This document shows positions 12,601 through 24,865 of a DNA stretch of 64,000 nt, in pieces (position 1 is the first letter of the stretch; each line of letters starts with the position of its first letter). The position numbers were made by a program, and so were the translations under genes. This DNA comes from Bathymodiolus brooksi (Eukaryota > Mollusca > Bivalvia > Mytilida > Modiolidae). The stretch spans positions 1,302,001-1,366,000 of the forward strand of contig OY804589.1 of assembly GCA_963680875.1 (NCBI GenBank), read 5' to 3'. A model generated the notes under the pieces. That model made no database searches and had not been told where the DNA came from. It worked only from the letters and a program-made list of their open reading frames with translations.

Positions 12601-15600
12601 GACCATCGTGAGATTGAAGCCCACATAAGTTAGACCATCGTGAGATTGAAACACATATAAGGTAGACCATCGTGAGATTGAAGCACAAATAAGTTAGCCC
12701 ATCGTGAGATTGAAGCACACATAAGTTAGACCATCGTGAGATTGAAACACATATAAGTTAGACCATCGTGAGATTGAAGCACACATAAGTTAGACCATCG
12801 TGAGATTGAAACACATATAAGGTAGACCATCGTGAGATTGAAGCACAAATAAGTTAGACCATCGTGAGATTGAAGCACACATAAGTTAGACCATCGTGAG
12901 ATTGAAACACATATAAGTTAGACCATCGTGAGATTGAAACACACATAAGTTAGACCATCGTGAGATTGAAGCACATATAAGGTAGACCATCGTGAGATTG
13001 AAGTACACATAAGTTAGACCATCGTGAGATTGAAGCACACATAAGTTAAACCATCGTGAGATTCAAACACATATACGTTAGACCATCGTGAGATTGAAAC
13101 ATACATAAGTTAGACCATCGTGAGATTGAAGCACATATAAGTTAGACCATCGTGAGATTGAAACACATATAAGTTACACCATCGTGAGATTGAAACACAT
13201 ATACCTTAGACCATCGTGAGATTGAAACACATATAAGTTAGACCATCGTGAGATTGAAGCACATATACCTTAGACCATCGTGAGATTGAAACACATATTT
13301 GTTAGACCATCGTGAGATTGAAACACATATAAGTTAGACCATCGTGAGATTGAAACACATATAAGTTAGACCATCGTGAGATTGAAACACATATATGTTA
13401 GACCATCGTGAGATTGAAACACAAATAAATTAGACCATCGTGAGATTGAAACACATATAAGTTAGACCATCGTGAGATTGAAACACATATAAATTAGACC
13501 ATCGTGAGATTGAAACACATATAAGTTAGGCCATCGGGAGATTGAAGCACATATACCTTAGACCATCGTGAGATTGAAACACATATTCGTTAGACCATCG
13601 TGATATTGAAGCACATATGCGTTAGACCATCATGAGATTGAAGCACATATGCGTTAGACCATCGTGAGATTGAAGCACATATACGTTAGACCATTGTGAG
13701 ATTAAACACATATAAGTTAGACCATCGTGGGATTGAGACACATATAAGGTAGACCATCGTGAGATTGAAGTACACATAAGTTAGACAATCTCGAGATTGA
13801 AGCACACATAAGTTAGACCATCGTGAGATTGAAGCACACATCAGTCAGATCATCGTGAGATTGAAGAACTCATAAGTTAGACCATCGTGAGATTGAAACA
13901 CATATAAGTTAGACTATCATGAGATTGAAATACATATAAGTTAGACCATCGTGAGATTGAAATACATATACCTTAGACCATCGTGAGATTGAAACACATA
14001 TTCGTTAGACCATCGTGAGATTGATACACACATAAGTTAGACCATAGTGAGGTTGAAGCACATATAAGTTAGACCATCGTGAGATTGAAGTACACATAAG
14101 TTAGACCATCGTTAGATTGAAGCACATATACGTTAGACCATCGTTAGATTGAAACACACATAAGTTAGACCATCGTGAGATTGAAGCACATATAAGTTAG
14201 ACCATCGTGAGATTGAAACACATATACCTTAGACCATCGTGAGATTGAAACACATATTTGTTAGACCATCGTGAGATTGAAACACATATAAGTTAGACCA
14301 TCGTGAGATTGAAACACATATAAGTTAGACCATCGTGAGATTGAAACACATATAAGTTAGACCATCGTGAGATTGAAACACAAATAAATTAGATCATCGT
14401 GAGATTGAAACACATATAAGTTAGACCATCGTGAGATTGAAGCACATATAAGGTAGACCATCGTGAGATTGAAGCACATATAAGGTAGACCATCGTGAGA
14501 TTGAAGTACACATAAGTTAGACCATCGTGAGATTGAAGCACACATAAGTTAGACCATCGTGAGATTGAAACACATATACGTTAGACCATCGTGAGATTGA
14601 AGCACACATAAGTTAGACCATCGTGAGATTGAAGCACATATAAGGTAGACCATCGTGAGATTGAAGTACACATAAGTTAGACCATCGTGAGATTCAAACA
14701 CATATACGTTAGACCATCGTGAGATTGAAGCACATATAAGTTAGACCATCGTGAGATTGAAACACATATACGTTAGACCATCGTGAGATTGAAGCACACA
14801 TAAGTTAGACCATCGTGAGATTGAAGCACATATAAGGTAGACCATCGTGAGATTGAAGTACACATAAGTTAGACCATCGTGAGATTGAAGCACACATAAG
14901 TTAGACCATCATGAGATTGAAACACATATACGTTAAGCCATCGTGAGATTGAAGCACACATAAGTTAGACCATCGTGAGATTGAAGCACATATAAGGTAG
15001 ACCATCGTGAGATTGAAGCACAAATAAGTTAGACCATCGTGAGATTGAAGCACAAATAAGTTAGACCATCGTGAGATTGAAACACATATAAGTTAGACCA
15101 TCGTGAGATTGAAACACACATAAGTTAGACCATCGTGAGATTGAAGCACATAAAAGGTAGACCATCGTGTGATTGAAGTACACATAAGTTAGACCATCGT
15201 GAGATTGAAGCACACATAAGTTAGACCATCGTGAGATTCAAACACATATAAGTTAGACCATCGTGAGATTGAAACATACATAAGTTAGACCATCGTGAGA
15301 TTGAAGCACATATAAGTTAGACCATCGTGAGATTGAAACACATATAAGTTAGACCATCGTGAGATTGAAACACATATACCTTAGACCATCATGAGATTGA
15401 AACACATATAAGTTAGACCATCGTGAGATTGAAGCACATATACCTTAGACCATCGTGAGATTGAAACACATATTTGTTAGACCATCGTGAGATTGAAACA
15501 CATATAAGTTAGACCATCGTGAGATTGAAACACATATAAGTTAGACCATCGTGAGATTGAAACACATGAAACACATATAAGTTAGACCATCGTGAGATTG

Positions 15601-17430
15601 AAACACATGAAACACATATAAGTTAGACCATCGTGAGATTGAAACACATGAAACACATATAAGTTAGACCATCGTGAGATTGAAACACATGAAACACATA
15701 TAAGTTAGACCATCGTGAGATTGAAACACATATAAATTAGACCATCGGGAGATTGAAACACATATAAGTTAGGCCATCGGGAGATTGAAGCACATATACC
15801 TTAGACCATCGTGAGATTGAAACACATATTCGTTAGACCATCGTGAGATTGAAGCACATATGCGTTAGACCATCATGAGATTGAAGCACATATGCGTTAG
15901 ACCATCGTGAGATTGAAGCACATATACGTTAGACCATTGTGAGATTAAGCACATATAAGTTAGACCATCGTGGGATTGAAACACATATAAGGTAGACCAT
16001 CGTGAGATTGATGCACACATAAGTTAGACCATAGTGAAGTTGAAGCACATATAAGGTAGACCATCGTGAGATTGAAGCACAAATAAGGTAGACCATCGTG
16101 AGATTGAAGCACACATAAGTTAGACCATCGTGAGATTGAAACACATATAAGTTAGACCATCGTGAGATTGAAACACACATAAGTTAGACCATCGTGAGAT
16201 TGAAGCACATATAAGGTAGACCATCGTGAGATTGAAGTACACATAAGTTAGACCATCGTGAGATTGAAGCACACATAAGTTAGACCATCGTGAGATTCAA
16301 ACACATATACGTTAGACCATCGTGAGATTGAAACATACATAAGTTAGACCATCGTGAGATTGAAGCACATATAAGTTAGACCATCGTGAGATTGAAACAC
16401 ATATAAGTTAGACCATCGTGAGATTGAAACACATATACCTTAGACCATCATGAGATTGAAACACATATAAGTTAGACCATCGTGAGATTGAAGCACATAT
16501 ACGTTAGACCACCGTGAGATTGAAACACATATTTGTTAGACCATCGTGAGATTGAAACACATATAAGTTAGACCATCGTGAGATTGAAACACATATAAGT
16601 TAGACCATCGTGAGATTGAAACACATATAAGTTAGACCATCGTGAGATTGAAACACATATAAATTAGACCATCGTGAGATTGAAACACATATAAGTTAGG
16701 CCATCGGGAGATTGAAGCACATATACCTTAGACCATCGTGAGATTGAAACACATATTCGTTAGACCATCGTGATATTGAAGCACATATGCGTTAGACCAT
16801 CATGAGATTGAAGCACATATGCGTTAGACCATCGTGAGATTGAAGCACATATACGTTAGACCATTGTGAGATTAAGCACATATAAGTTAGACCATCGTGG
16901 GATTGAAACACATATAAGGTAGACCATCGTGAGATTGAAGTACACATAAGTTAGACAATCTCGAGATTGAAGCACACATAAGTTAGACCATCGTGAGATT
17001 GAAGCACACATCAGTCAGATCATCGTGAGATTGAAGAACTCATAAGTTAGACCATCGTGAGATTGAAACACATATAAGTTAGACCATCATGAGATTGAAA
17101 TACATATAAGTTAGACCATCGTGAGATTGAAATACATATACCTTAGACCATCATGAGATTGAAACACATATTCGTTAGACCATCGTGAGATTGATACACA
17201 CATAAGTTAGACCATAGTGAGGTTGAAGCACATATAAGTTAGACCATCGTGAGATTGAAGTACAGATAAGTTAGACCATCGTTAGATTGAAGCACATATA
17301 CGTTAGACCATCGTTAGATTGAAACACACATAAGTTAGACCATCGTGAGATTGAAGCACATATAAGTTAGATCATCGTGAGATTGAAACACATATAAGCT
17401 AGACCATCGTGACATTAAACACATATAAGT
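3672..17430. repeat. Array A: 32-bp tandem repeat, main block
   Basis: About 430 units of 32 bp. Each has a constant part containing GACCATCGTGAGATTGAA and a variable part of the type RCACAYATAMRKTA. Variants are combined in recurring orders, giving higher-order repeats. The marker GTTAGGCCATCGGG appears at 7831, 10070, 13525, 15768 and 16695, spaced 2239, 3455, 2243 and 927 bp, all close to whole numbers of units. Short antisense open frames recur every 32 residues because three units make 96 bases. They have no start or stop logic of their own and are not genes. Some units have small indels (for example 8010 and 10247, where an A is lost). Confidence 0.95.
15551..15714. repeat. Local 41-bp variant of array A (four copies)
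   Basis: Inside array A, four consecutive units carry an extra 9 bp formed by duplication of AAACACATG, giving 41-bp spacing instead of 32. This is a local re-expansion of one mutated unit. Confidence 0.9.
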
Positions 17431-17747
17431 ATGTATAAAGATAAGTGGTCAAGAACAAAAATGTCAAGGATATTTTATCAATGTGTGACCTAAAGATATT
17501 TTTGACATTCACTTCACTGAGTTTGGTGCTGTTATGACAACTGTTTTACCTGTTTTGTTCAAGTATTGTTATAAATACTGTTATAGTGACAGTCGGAAAC
17601 TTTGAGCCGTAATGAAAGGGGGAGGTTTGGCGCTTTAAAATCTGATTCAACTCACCATTTCTTTAGAAATGCCTGTACCAAGTCAGGGTCATTGACTTTC
17701 CCTTTGTAAGATTTCTCGGAGTTCGGTAATTTTGTTATTACCCTTAT
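17431..17747. mobile_element. Dispersed mussel-type repeat fragment trapped in array A (copy 1)
   Basis: A 317-bp non-satellite segment flanked on both sides by 32-bp units. It contains GGGGGAGGTTTGGCGC, ATGCCTGTACCAAGTCAGG and TTTCTCGGAGTTCGG, which I recognise from a dispersed repeat common in mussel transcripts and introns. It looks internally deleted and has no open reading frame of note. No target-site duplication can be assigned, because the right flank (ACCCTTATTTAGACCATC) slides into a repeat unit. Confidence 0.65.
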
Positions 17748-18770
17748 TTAGACCATCATGGGATTGACGAACATATAAGGTAGACCATCGTGAGATTGAA
17801 GCACTCATAAGTTAGACCATCGTGAGATTGAAACACATATAAGTTAGACCATCGTGAGATTGAAACACATATAAGTTAGACCATCATGAGATTGAAACAC
17901 ATATAAGTTAGACCATCGTGAGATTGAAACACAAATAAATTAGACCATCGTGAGATTGAAACACATATAAGTTAGACCATCGTGAGATTGAAACACATAT
18001 AAATTAGACCATCGTGAGATTGAAACACATATAAGTTAGGCCATCGGGAGATTGAAGCACATATACCTTAGACCATCGTGAGATTGAAACACATATTCGT
18101 TAGACCATCGTGATATTGAAGCACATATGCGTTAGACCATCATGAGATTGAAGCACATATGCGTTAGACCATCGTGAGATTGAAGCACATATACGTTAGA
18201 CCATTGTGAGATTAAACACATATAAGTTAGACCATCGTGGGATTGAAACACATATAAGGTATACCATCGTGAGATTGAAGTACACATAAGTTAGACAATC
18301 TCGTGATTGGAGCACACATAAGTTAGACCATCGTGAGATTGAAGCACACATCAGTCAGATCATCGTGAGATTGAAGAACTCATAAGTTAGACCATCGTGA
18401 GATTGAAACACATATAAGTTAGACCATCATGAGATTGAAATACATATAAGTTAGACCATCGTGAGATTGAAATACATATACCTTAGACCATCGTGAGATT
18501 GAAACACATATTCGTTAGACCATCGTGAGATTGATACACACATAAGGTAGACCATAGTGAGGTTGAAGCACATATAAGTTAGACCATCGTGAGATTGAAG
18601 TACACATAAGTTAGACCATCGTTAGATTGAAGCACATATACGTTAGACCATCGTTAGATTGAAACACACATAAGTTAGACCATCGTGAGATTGAAGCACA
18701 TATAAGTTAGATCATCGTGAGATTGAAACACATATAAGCTAGACCATCGTGACATTAAACACATATAAGT
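17748..18770. repeat. Array A, second block (32-bp units)
   Basis: About 32 units between the two trapped fragments. Together with copy 1 of the fragment it forms a 1,340-bp higher-order unit that is repeated immediately downstream. Confidence 0.93.
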
Positions 18771-19087
18771 ATGTATAAAGATAAATGGTCAAGAACAAAA
18801 ATGTCAAAGATATTTTATCAATGTGTGACCTAAAGATATTTTTGACATTCACTTCACTGAGTTTGGTGCTGTTATGACAACTGTTTTACCTGTTTTGTTC
18901 AAGTATTGTTATAAATACTGTTATAGTGACAGTCGGAAACTTTGAGCCGTAATGAAAGGGGGAGGTTTGGCGCTTTAAAATCTGATTCAACTCACCATTT
19001 CTTTAGAAATGCCTGTACCAAGTCAGGGTCATTGACTTTCCCTTTGTAAGATTTCTCGGAGTTCGGTAATTTTGTTATTACCCTTAT
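18771..19087. mobile_element. Dispersed mussel-type repeat fragment trapped in array A (copy 2)
   Basis: Same 317-bp segment as at 17431, offset exactly 1,340 bp, with only about two substitutions seen by eye (AAGTGG/AAATGG and CAAGGAT/CAAAGAT). It was therefore copied together with the surrounding satellite and not inserted twice. Confidence 0.85.
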
Positions 19088-20690
19088 TTAGACCATCATG
19101 GGATTGACGAACATATAAGGTAGACCATCGTGAGATTGAAGCACTCATAAGTTAGACCATCGTGAGATTGAAACACATATAAGTTAGACCATCGTGAGAT
19201 TGAAACACATATAAGTTAGACCATCATGAGATTGAAACACATATAAGTTAGACCATCGTGAGATTGAAACACAAATAAATTAGACCATCGTGAGATTGAA
19301 ACACATATAAGTTAGACCATCGTGAGATTGAAACACATATAAATTAGACCATCGTGAGATTGAAACACATATAAGTTAGGCCATCGGGAGATTGAAACAC
19401 ATATACCTGAGACCATCGTGAGATTGAAACACATATTCGTTAGACCATCGTGATATTGAAGCACATATGCGTTAGACCATCATGAGATTGAAGCACATAT
19501 GCGTTAGACCATCGTGAGATTGAAGCACATATACGTTAGACCATTGTGAGATTAAACACATATAAGTTAGACCATCGTGGGATTGAAACACATATAAGGT
19601 ATACCATCGTGAGATTGAAGTACACATAAGTTAGACAATCTCGAGATTGAAGCACACATAAGTTAGACCATCGTGAGATTGAAGCACACATCAGTCAGAT
19701 CATCGTGAGATTGAAGAACTCATAAGTTAGACCATCGTGAGATTGAAACACATATAAGTTAGACCATCATGAGATTGAAATACATATAAGTTAGACCATC
19801 GTGAGATTGAAATACATATACCTTAGACCATCGTGAGATTGAAACACATATTCGTTAGACCATCGTGAGATTGATACACACATAAGGTAGACCATAGTGA
19901 GGTTGAAGCACATATAAGTTAGACCATCGTGAGATTGAAGTACACATAAGTTAGACCATCGTTAGATTGAAGCACATATACGTTAGACCATCGTTAGATT
20001 GAAACACACATAAGTTAGACCATCGTGAGATTGAAGCACATATAAGTTAGATCATCGTGAGATTGAAACACATATAAGCTAGACCATCGTGAGATTGAAA
20101 CACATATCCATTAGACCATCGTGAGATTGAAACACATATAAGTTAGACCATTGTGAGATTGAAACACATATATGTTAGACAATCGTGAGATTGAAGCACA
20201 TACAAGTTAGACCATCGTGAGAATGAAACACATATACGTTAGACCATCGAGAGATTGAAACACATGTATACGCTAGATCATAATTTTGTTATTACCCTTA
20301 TTTAGACCATCATGGGATTGACGAACATATAAGGTAGACCATCGTGAGATTGAAGCACTCATAAGTTAGACCATCGTGAGATTGAAACACATATAAGTTA
20401 GATCATCGTGAGATTGAAACACATATGCGTTAGACCATCGTGAGATTGAAACACATATCCATTAGACCATCGTGAGATTGAAACACATATAAGTTAGACC
20501 ATTGTGAGATTGAAACACATATATGTTAGACCATTGTGAGATTGAAACACATATATGTTAGACAATCATGAGATTGAAGCACATACAAGTTAGACCATCG
20601 TGAGAATGAAACACATATACGTTAGACCATCGAGAGATTGAAACACATGTATACGCTAGATCATAATGAGATTGAAACACATGAATGCGT
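19088..20690. repeat. Array A, third block, with a partial third copy of the trapped fragment
   Basis: 32-bp units continue. At 20281-20306 only the last 26 bases of the trapped fragment reappear, joined at CGCTAGATCATAA, and are followed by the same downstream units as the full copies. The preceding stretch (about 20088-20280) is repeated at about 20440-20660. This is the footprint of an unequal exchange that truncated the third higher-order copy. Confidence 0.85.
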
Positions 20691-23280
20691 TAGATTGTCG
20701 TGAGATTAAAACACATGTATACGTTCGAGTATTGCGAAATTGAAACACATGAATACTTTAAGCTGCCGTGAGAATGAAGCACATGTATATGATAGGCCAT
20801 CGTGAGATTGACGCACAAGAAAACGTTAGACTGTCGTGAAATTGAAATACATTTTGTACATGTATACGGTCTACGTCGTGAGAATGAAACACCATAGAAC
20901 ACCCTGAAATTGAAGCACACGTATCCGTTAGACCTCCGTGAGACCGAAACACGTATATACGTTAGACCATCGAGATATTGAAACACATGTATACGTAATA
21001 CCATCATCACATTGAAACACATGATTACCTAAGACCAGCATGAAATTGAAACACATGCATACTCTAGTATATCCTGAGATTGATACGCATATATACGTCA
21101 GACCATCAAGAGATTGATACGCAATCATACTTTAGAGCATCGTGAAATTGATACGCAAGTATACGTTATACCATCATGAGATTGAAGCACATGTACGCGT
21201 TTGCCCATCGCTAGATTGATACGCATATATACGTCAGACCATCGTGAGATTAATTCGCATGCATACGTTAGACCATCATGAGATTGAAACACATGTATAC
21301 GTTAAACATCGCAAGATTGATACGCATACATACGTTAGAGCATCATGAGATTGATATGCTTGTACACGTCAGACCATTGTGATATTGATACGCATGTATG
21401 CGTTAGACCATCGTGAGATTGATACGCATATATACGTTAGATCATCGTGAGATTGATACACATGCATACGTTAGACCATCGAGAGATTGATACGCATGCA
21501 TACGTTAAACCATCGAGAGATTGATACGCATGTCTTCGTTATACCATTGTGAGATTGAAACACATGTACACGTTAGCCCATCCTGAGATTTAAATACATG
21601 TATACGCTAAACCATCGTAAGATTGAAAGATATGAATGCGCTAACCCAACCCGAGATTGATACGCATATATACGTCAAACCATTGTGAGATTGATAGTGA
21701 GATTGATACGCATGCATACGCTAGACCATCATGAGAAGGAATCACATGTATACGCTAAACATCGTTAGATTGATACGCATGTGTACGTTAGACCATCATG
21801 ATATTGATACGCATGTATACGATTGACCATCATGAGATTGATACACATACATACGCTAGATCATCGTGAGATTGATACGCATGTGTACGCTAGATCATCA
21901 TAAGATTGATGCGCATATATACGTTAGACCATCATGAGATTGATGCGCGTGTATATATTTGACTATCATGAAATTGATACGCAAACATACGCTAGACCAT
22001 TGTGATATGGATACACATGTATACGTTAGATCATCGTGAGATTGGTGCGCATGTATATGTTAGATTATCGTGAAACTGAAACACATATATACATCAAACC
22101 ATCGAGAGATTGATACGCATGCATACGTTAGACCATCGTGAGATTGAAATGCATGTACATGTTAGCCCATCCTGAGATTGAAACAGGTGTATACGTTAAA
22201 CCATCGTAAGATTGAAACACATGTATATGTTGAACCGTTGTGAGATTCAAACACATGTATATGTTAAACCATGTTGAGATTCAAGCACATGTATATGTTA
22301 GACCATCGTGAGATTCAAACACATGTATATATTAGACCGTGGTGAGATTCAAACACATGTATAAGCTTGACCATCGTGAGAATCAAACACATGTATACAT
22401 AAGTTAGACCATCATGAGATTGAAACACATGCATACATGTACTCTAAGCCATCCTGAGATTGATACGCATATATACGTCAGACCATCGTGAGATTGATAC
22501 GCATGTATACGCTTAGACCATCGTGAGACCGAAACACATGTATACGTTAGATCATCGTGAGATTGAAACACATGTATAAGCTAAACCATCGTGAGATTGA
22601 AGCACATGTTTATGTTCAACCGTCGTGACATTCAAACACAAGAGAATGTTAGACCATCGTGAGATTGAAGCATATTTATATGTTAGACCATCGTGAGATT
22701 GAAGCACATGTATAAGTTAAACCATCGTGAGATTGAAGCACATGTTTATGTTCAACCGTCGTGACATTCAAACACACGAGAACGTTAGACCATCGTGAGA
22801 TTGAAAAACACGTTAGACCATCGTGATATTCAAGCACAAGTATACATACGCTAAACCATCATGAAATTGAAACACGTGTATACATATACTCTAAGCCATT
22901 CTGAGATTGATACGCATATATACGTCAGACCATCGTGAGATTTATACGCATGTATACGTTTAGACCATCTTGAGATTTATACGCATGTATACGTTTAGAC
23001 CATCTTGAGATCGAAACACATGTATACGTTTAACCATCGTGAGATTGAAGCACATGTATATCTTGAACCGTCGTGAGATTCAAACACAAGAGAATGTTAG
23101 ACCATCGTGAGATTCAAACATATTTATATGTTAGACCATCGTGAGATTGAACCACATGTACACATACGTTAGCCCATCGTGAGATTAAAAAAACATGTAT
23201 ACGTTTGACCACCATGAGATTAATACACACGTATAGTTTAGACCATGGTCGGATTAAGACACATGTATAGCTTAGAACAT
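20691..23280. repeat. Array A flank: diverged 33-36-bp units
   Basis: The same core (GACCATCGTGAGATTGA) is still readable, but units are longer because the variable part becomes TACGCATGTATACGTTA or similar. Units differ strongly from one another and include indels and lost cores. This is the usual picture of an array edge that is no longer homogenised. Antisense open frames here (up to about 110 codons) are chance products. Confidence 0.88.
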
Positions 23281-23291
23281 CCTGAGATTGA

Positions 23292-23557
23292 GGGGGAATT
23301 ATGGTGCTTAGAGCCACTTTCAACAATATTTCAGTTATATCGTGGCGGTCAATTTTATTGCTGGAGAAAACCGGAGTACCCGAAGAAAATAACATACCTG
23401 CCGAAAGTCACTGACAAATTTATCACATAATATTGTATTGAGTACACCTCGTCTGAGCAGGATTCGAACTCACAACGTGAGTGGTGATAGACAGCGCTTA
23501 CATAGGTAGTTGTAAATTCAACTACAATGCGAGCACGACCGACCATGACAGTCCCTC
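23292..23557 (-). mobile_element. tRNA-derived SINE inserted in array A flank
   Basis: On the minus strand the element runs from a tRNA-like head (B box GTTCGAATCC, about 23465) through the core CGGGTACTCCGGTTTTCTCC to a tail with TATAACTGAAATATTGTTG. It belongs to the same family as the SINEs at 3099 and 32565. It is bounded by an 11-bp direct repeat, CCTGAGATTGA, at 23281-23291 and 23558-23568. Removing the insert plus one copy restores a normal array unit, which fits target-primed insertion. The array itself contains GAGATTGA, so the duplication alone is not proof, but the exact phase restoration supports it. Confidence 0.82.
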
Positions 23558-23568
23558 CCTGAGATTGA

Positions 23569-23880
23569 TGCGCATATCTACGTTAGACTATTAAGGACTC
23601 CATTGGACATAAGATAAAAGGCTTTCACACACGTGTGCGTTAGACCATTGTGAGATTGAAACACATGGTTTCGTTAGACCATCCGGAGATTGAAACACTT
23701 GCATGGAAATCAAAGAGCAAATAGTCTTGCAAACGTGTACGTAAGACCAAAGTAAGAATATAAATCAAGGAAAGCCCAATGCTACTCATATAAAACCCAC
23801 GGGAAAATACAAATCAAAGAGAAACCCGTTTTACACATGTGCACGTAAGACCAAACTCGCGAGATTACAAATCAAGTACA
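23569..23880. repeat. Strongly decayed end of array A
   Basis: A few recognisable units (TTAGACCATTGTGAGATTGA near 23640, TTAGACCATCCGGAGATTGA near 23675), then only faint traces such as GTAAGACCAAA up to about 23875. This marks the right border of the array. Confidence 0.7.
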
Positions 23881-24865
23881 TGTAGCTATTAGGTCGACAC
23901 CTGTTTCAGTATGTTTCCTTCATTCTATTAAAGATATATGCAAGGTGAAGATTGGGATGCCAGTTTTGCTCCGCCACTTTTGCTTCTTACATATAACAGG
24001 GATACTATTTGTGAACTACGTTTAGGAATTTCATGTATGTGGTATATTATCAGTGGAAGTCAATGCTCCGCTTTGTCAATGCACCTCTTTGTCCTGGTCT
24101 AGCTACCCGTTGATTTTGAAGGTTATCAGACGTGTCAGGTTCAATCATCTGTAATGTGATCTCTGTATAAATAAGTAAACCTTACAGAATTGTCACGTAA
24201 ACTGCTTTAGTGAAAGAAGACGCTATTGTTGTTGACCAGTGGGTATTATTTATCAGGCTTTGACTGCCTTAAGATAATTCACTGAAGCATATGTAACCCT
24301 GACTGTGTGTCTATGATTTTTAATATATAATACTCAGGTCTGATGTGATCTTATTTAATGGTTAACCTCGTGACCGTTTATAAATAATTTTTTACACTAA
24401 ATTTACATTAAATATGATAGCTTAGTTCATTGTTTGGATAATGAGAAAATTACAAACCATGACATTTCAAGTTGACGACTTTCATTTTTTACAGATATAT
24501 GAGACTTACATTTAACACCTAAGGTTATAAGGTTGCACGTTTCCCCCAATCTTAATGGACTCTTGTCGAGGGTCACGGTCATCATCTTTTATGTGTATGC
24601 TGAATGTTGCATGTTTGTCCAACAATGTTACACTGAATGTGGATAGTAGTATAGGAGGGACATAATGATTTTACTAGGGGTAGCCAGGGTATCTATTCTG
24701 TACCTCTTTTATTGCTTACGGGAACGCATTTCAAGACTGAGAACTGAAACCGATTTATGATGTATATACTTTCACAGAACAATTCATTTCAATTCAAAGT
24801 TTTATTTAAAGTCGATATAAAGCATACGTATAACACAAGTTTTAAGATGGATAACCACTCTGATG
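23881..24865. other. Spacer, no gene seen
   Basis: Single-copy-looking AT-rich sequence between arrays A and B. No open frame, splice-like structure or recognisable transposon end that I can support. Confidence 0.55.

Noticed and set aside
3800..16180. Antisense open frames of 62-114 codons (peptides like ASISRWSNLCVLQSHDGL)
   Set aside because: They repeat every 32 residues because three 32-bp units equal 96 bases, and the same peptide recurs with each higher-order block. No independent coding signal.
3672..17430. CRISPR-like array: 32-bp direct repeats containing GATTGAAAC, similar to the 3' end of many prokaryotic CRISPR repeats
   Set aside because: Repeats are back to back with no unique spacers, there are no cas genes, and the setting is eukaryotic.
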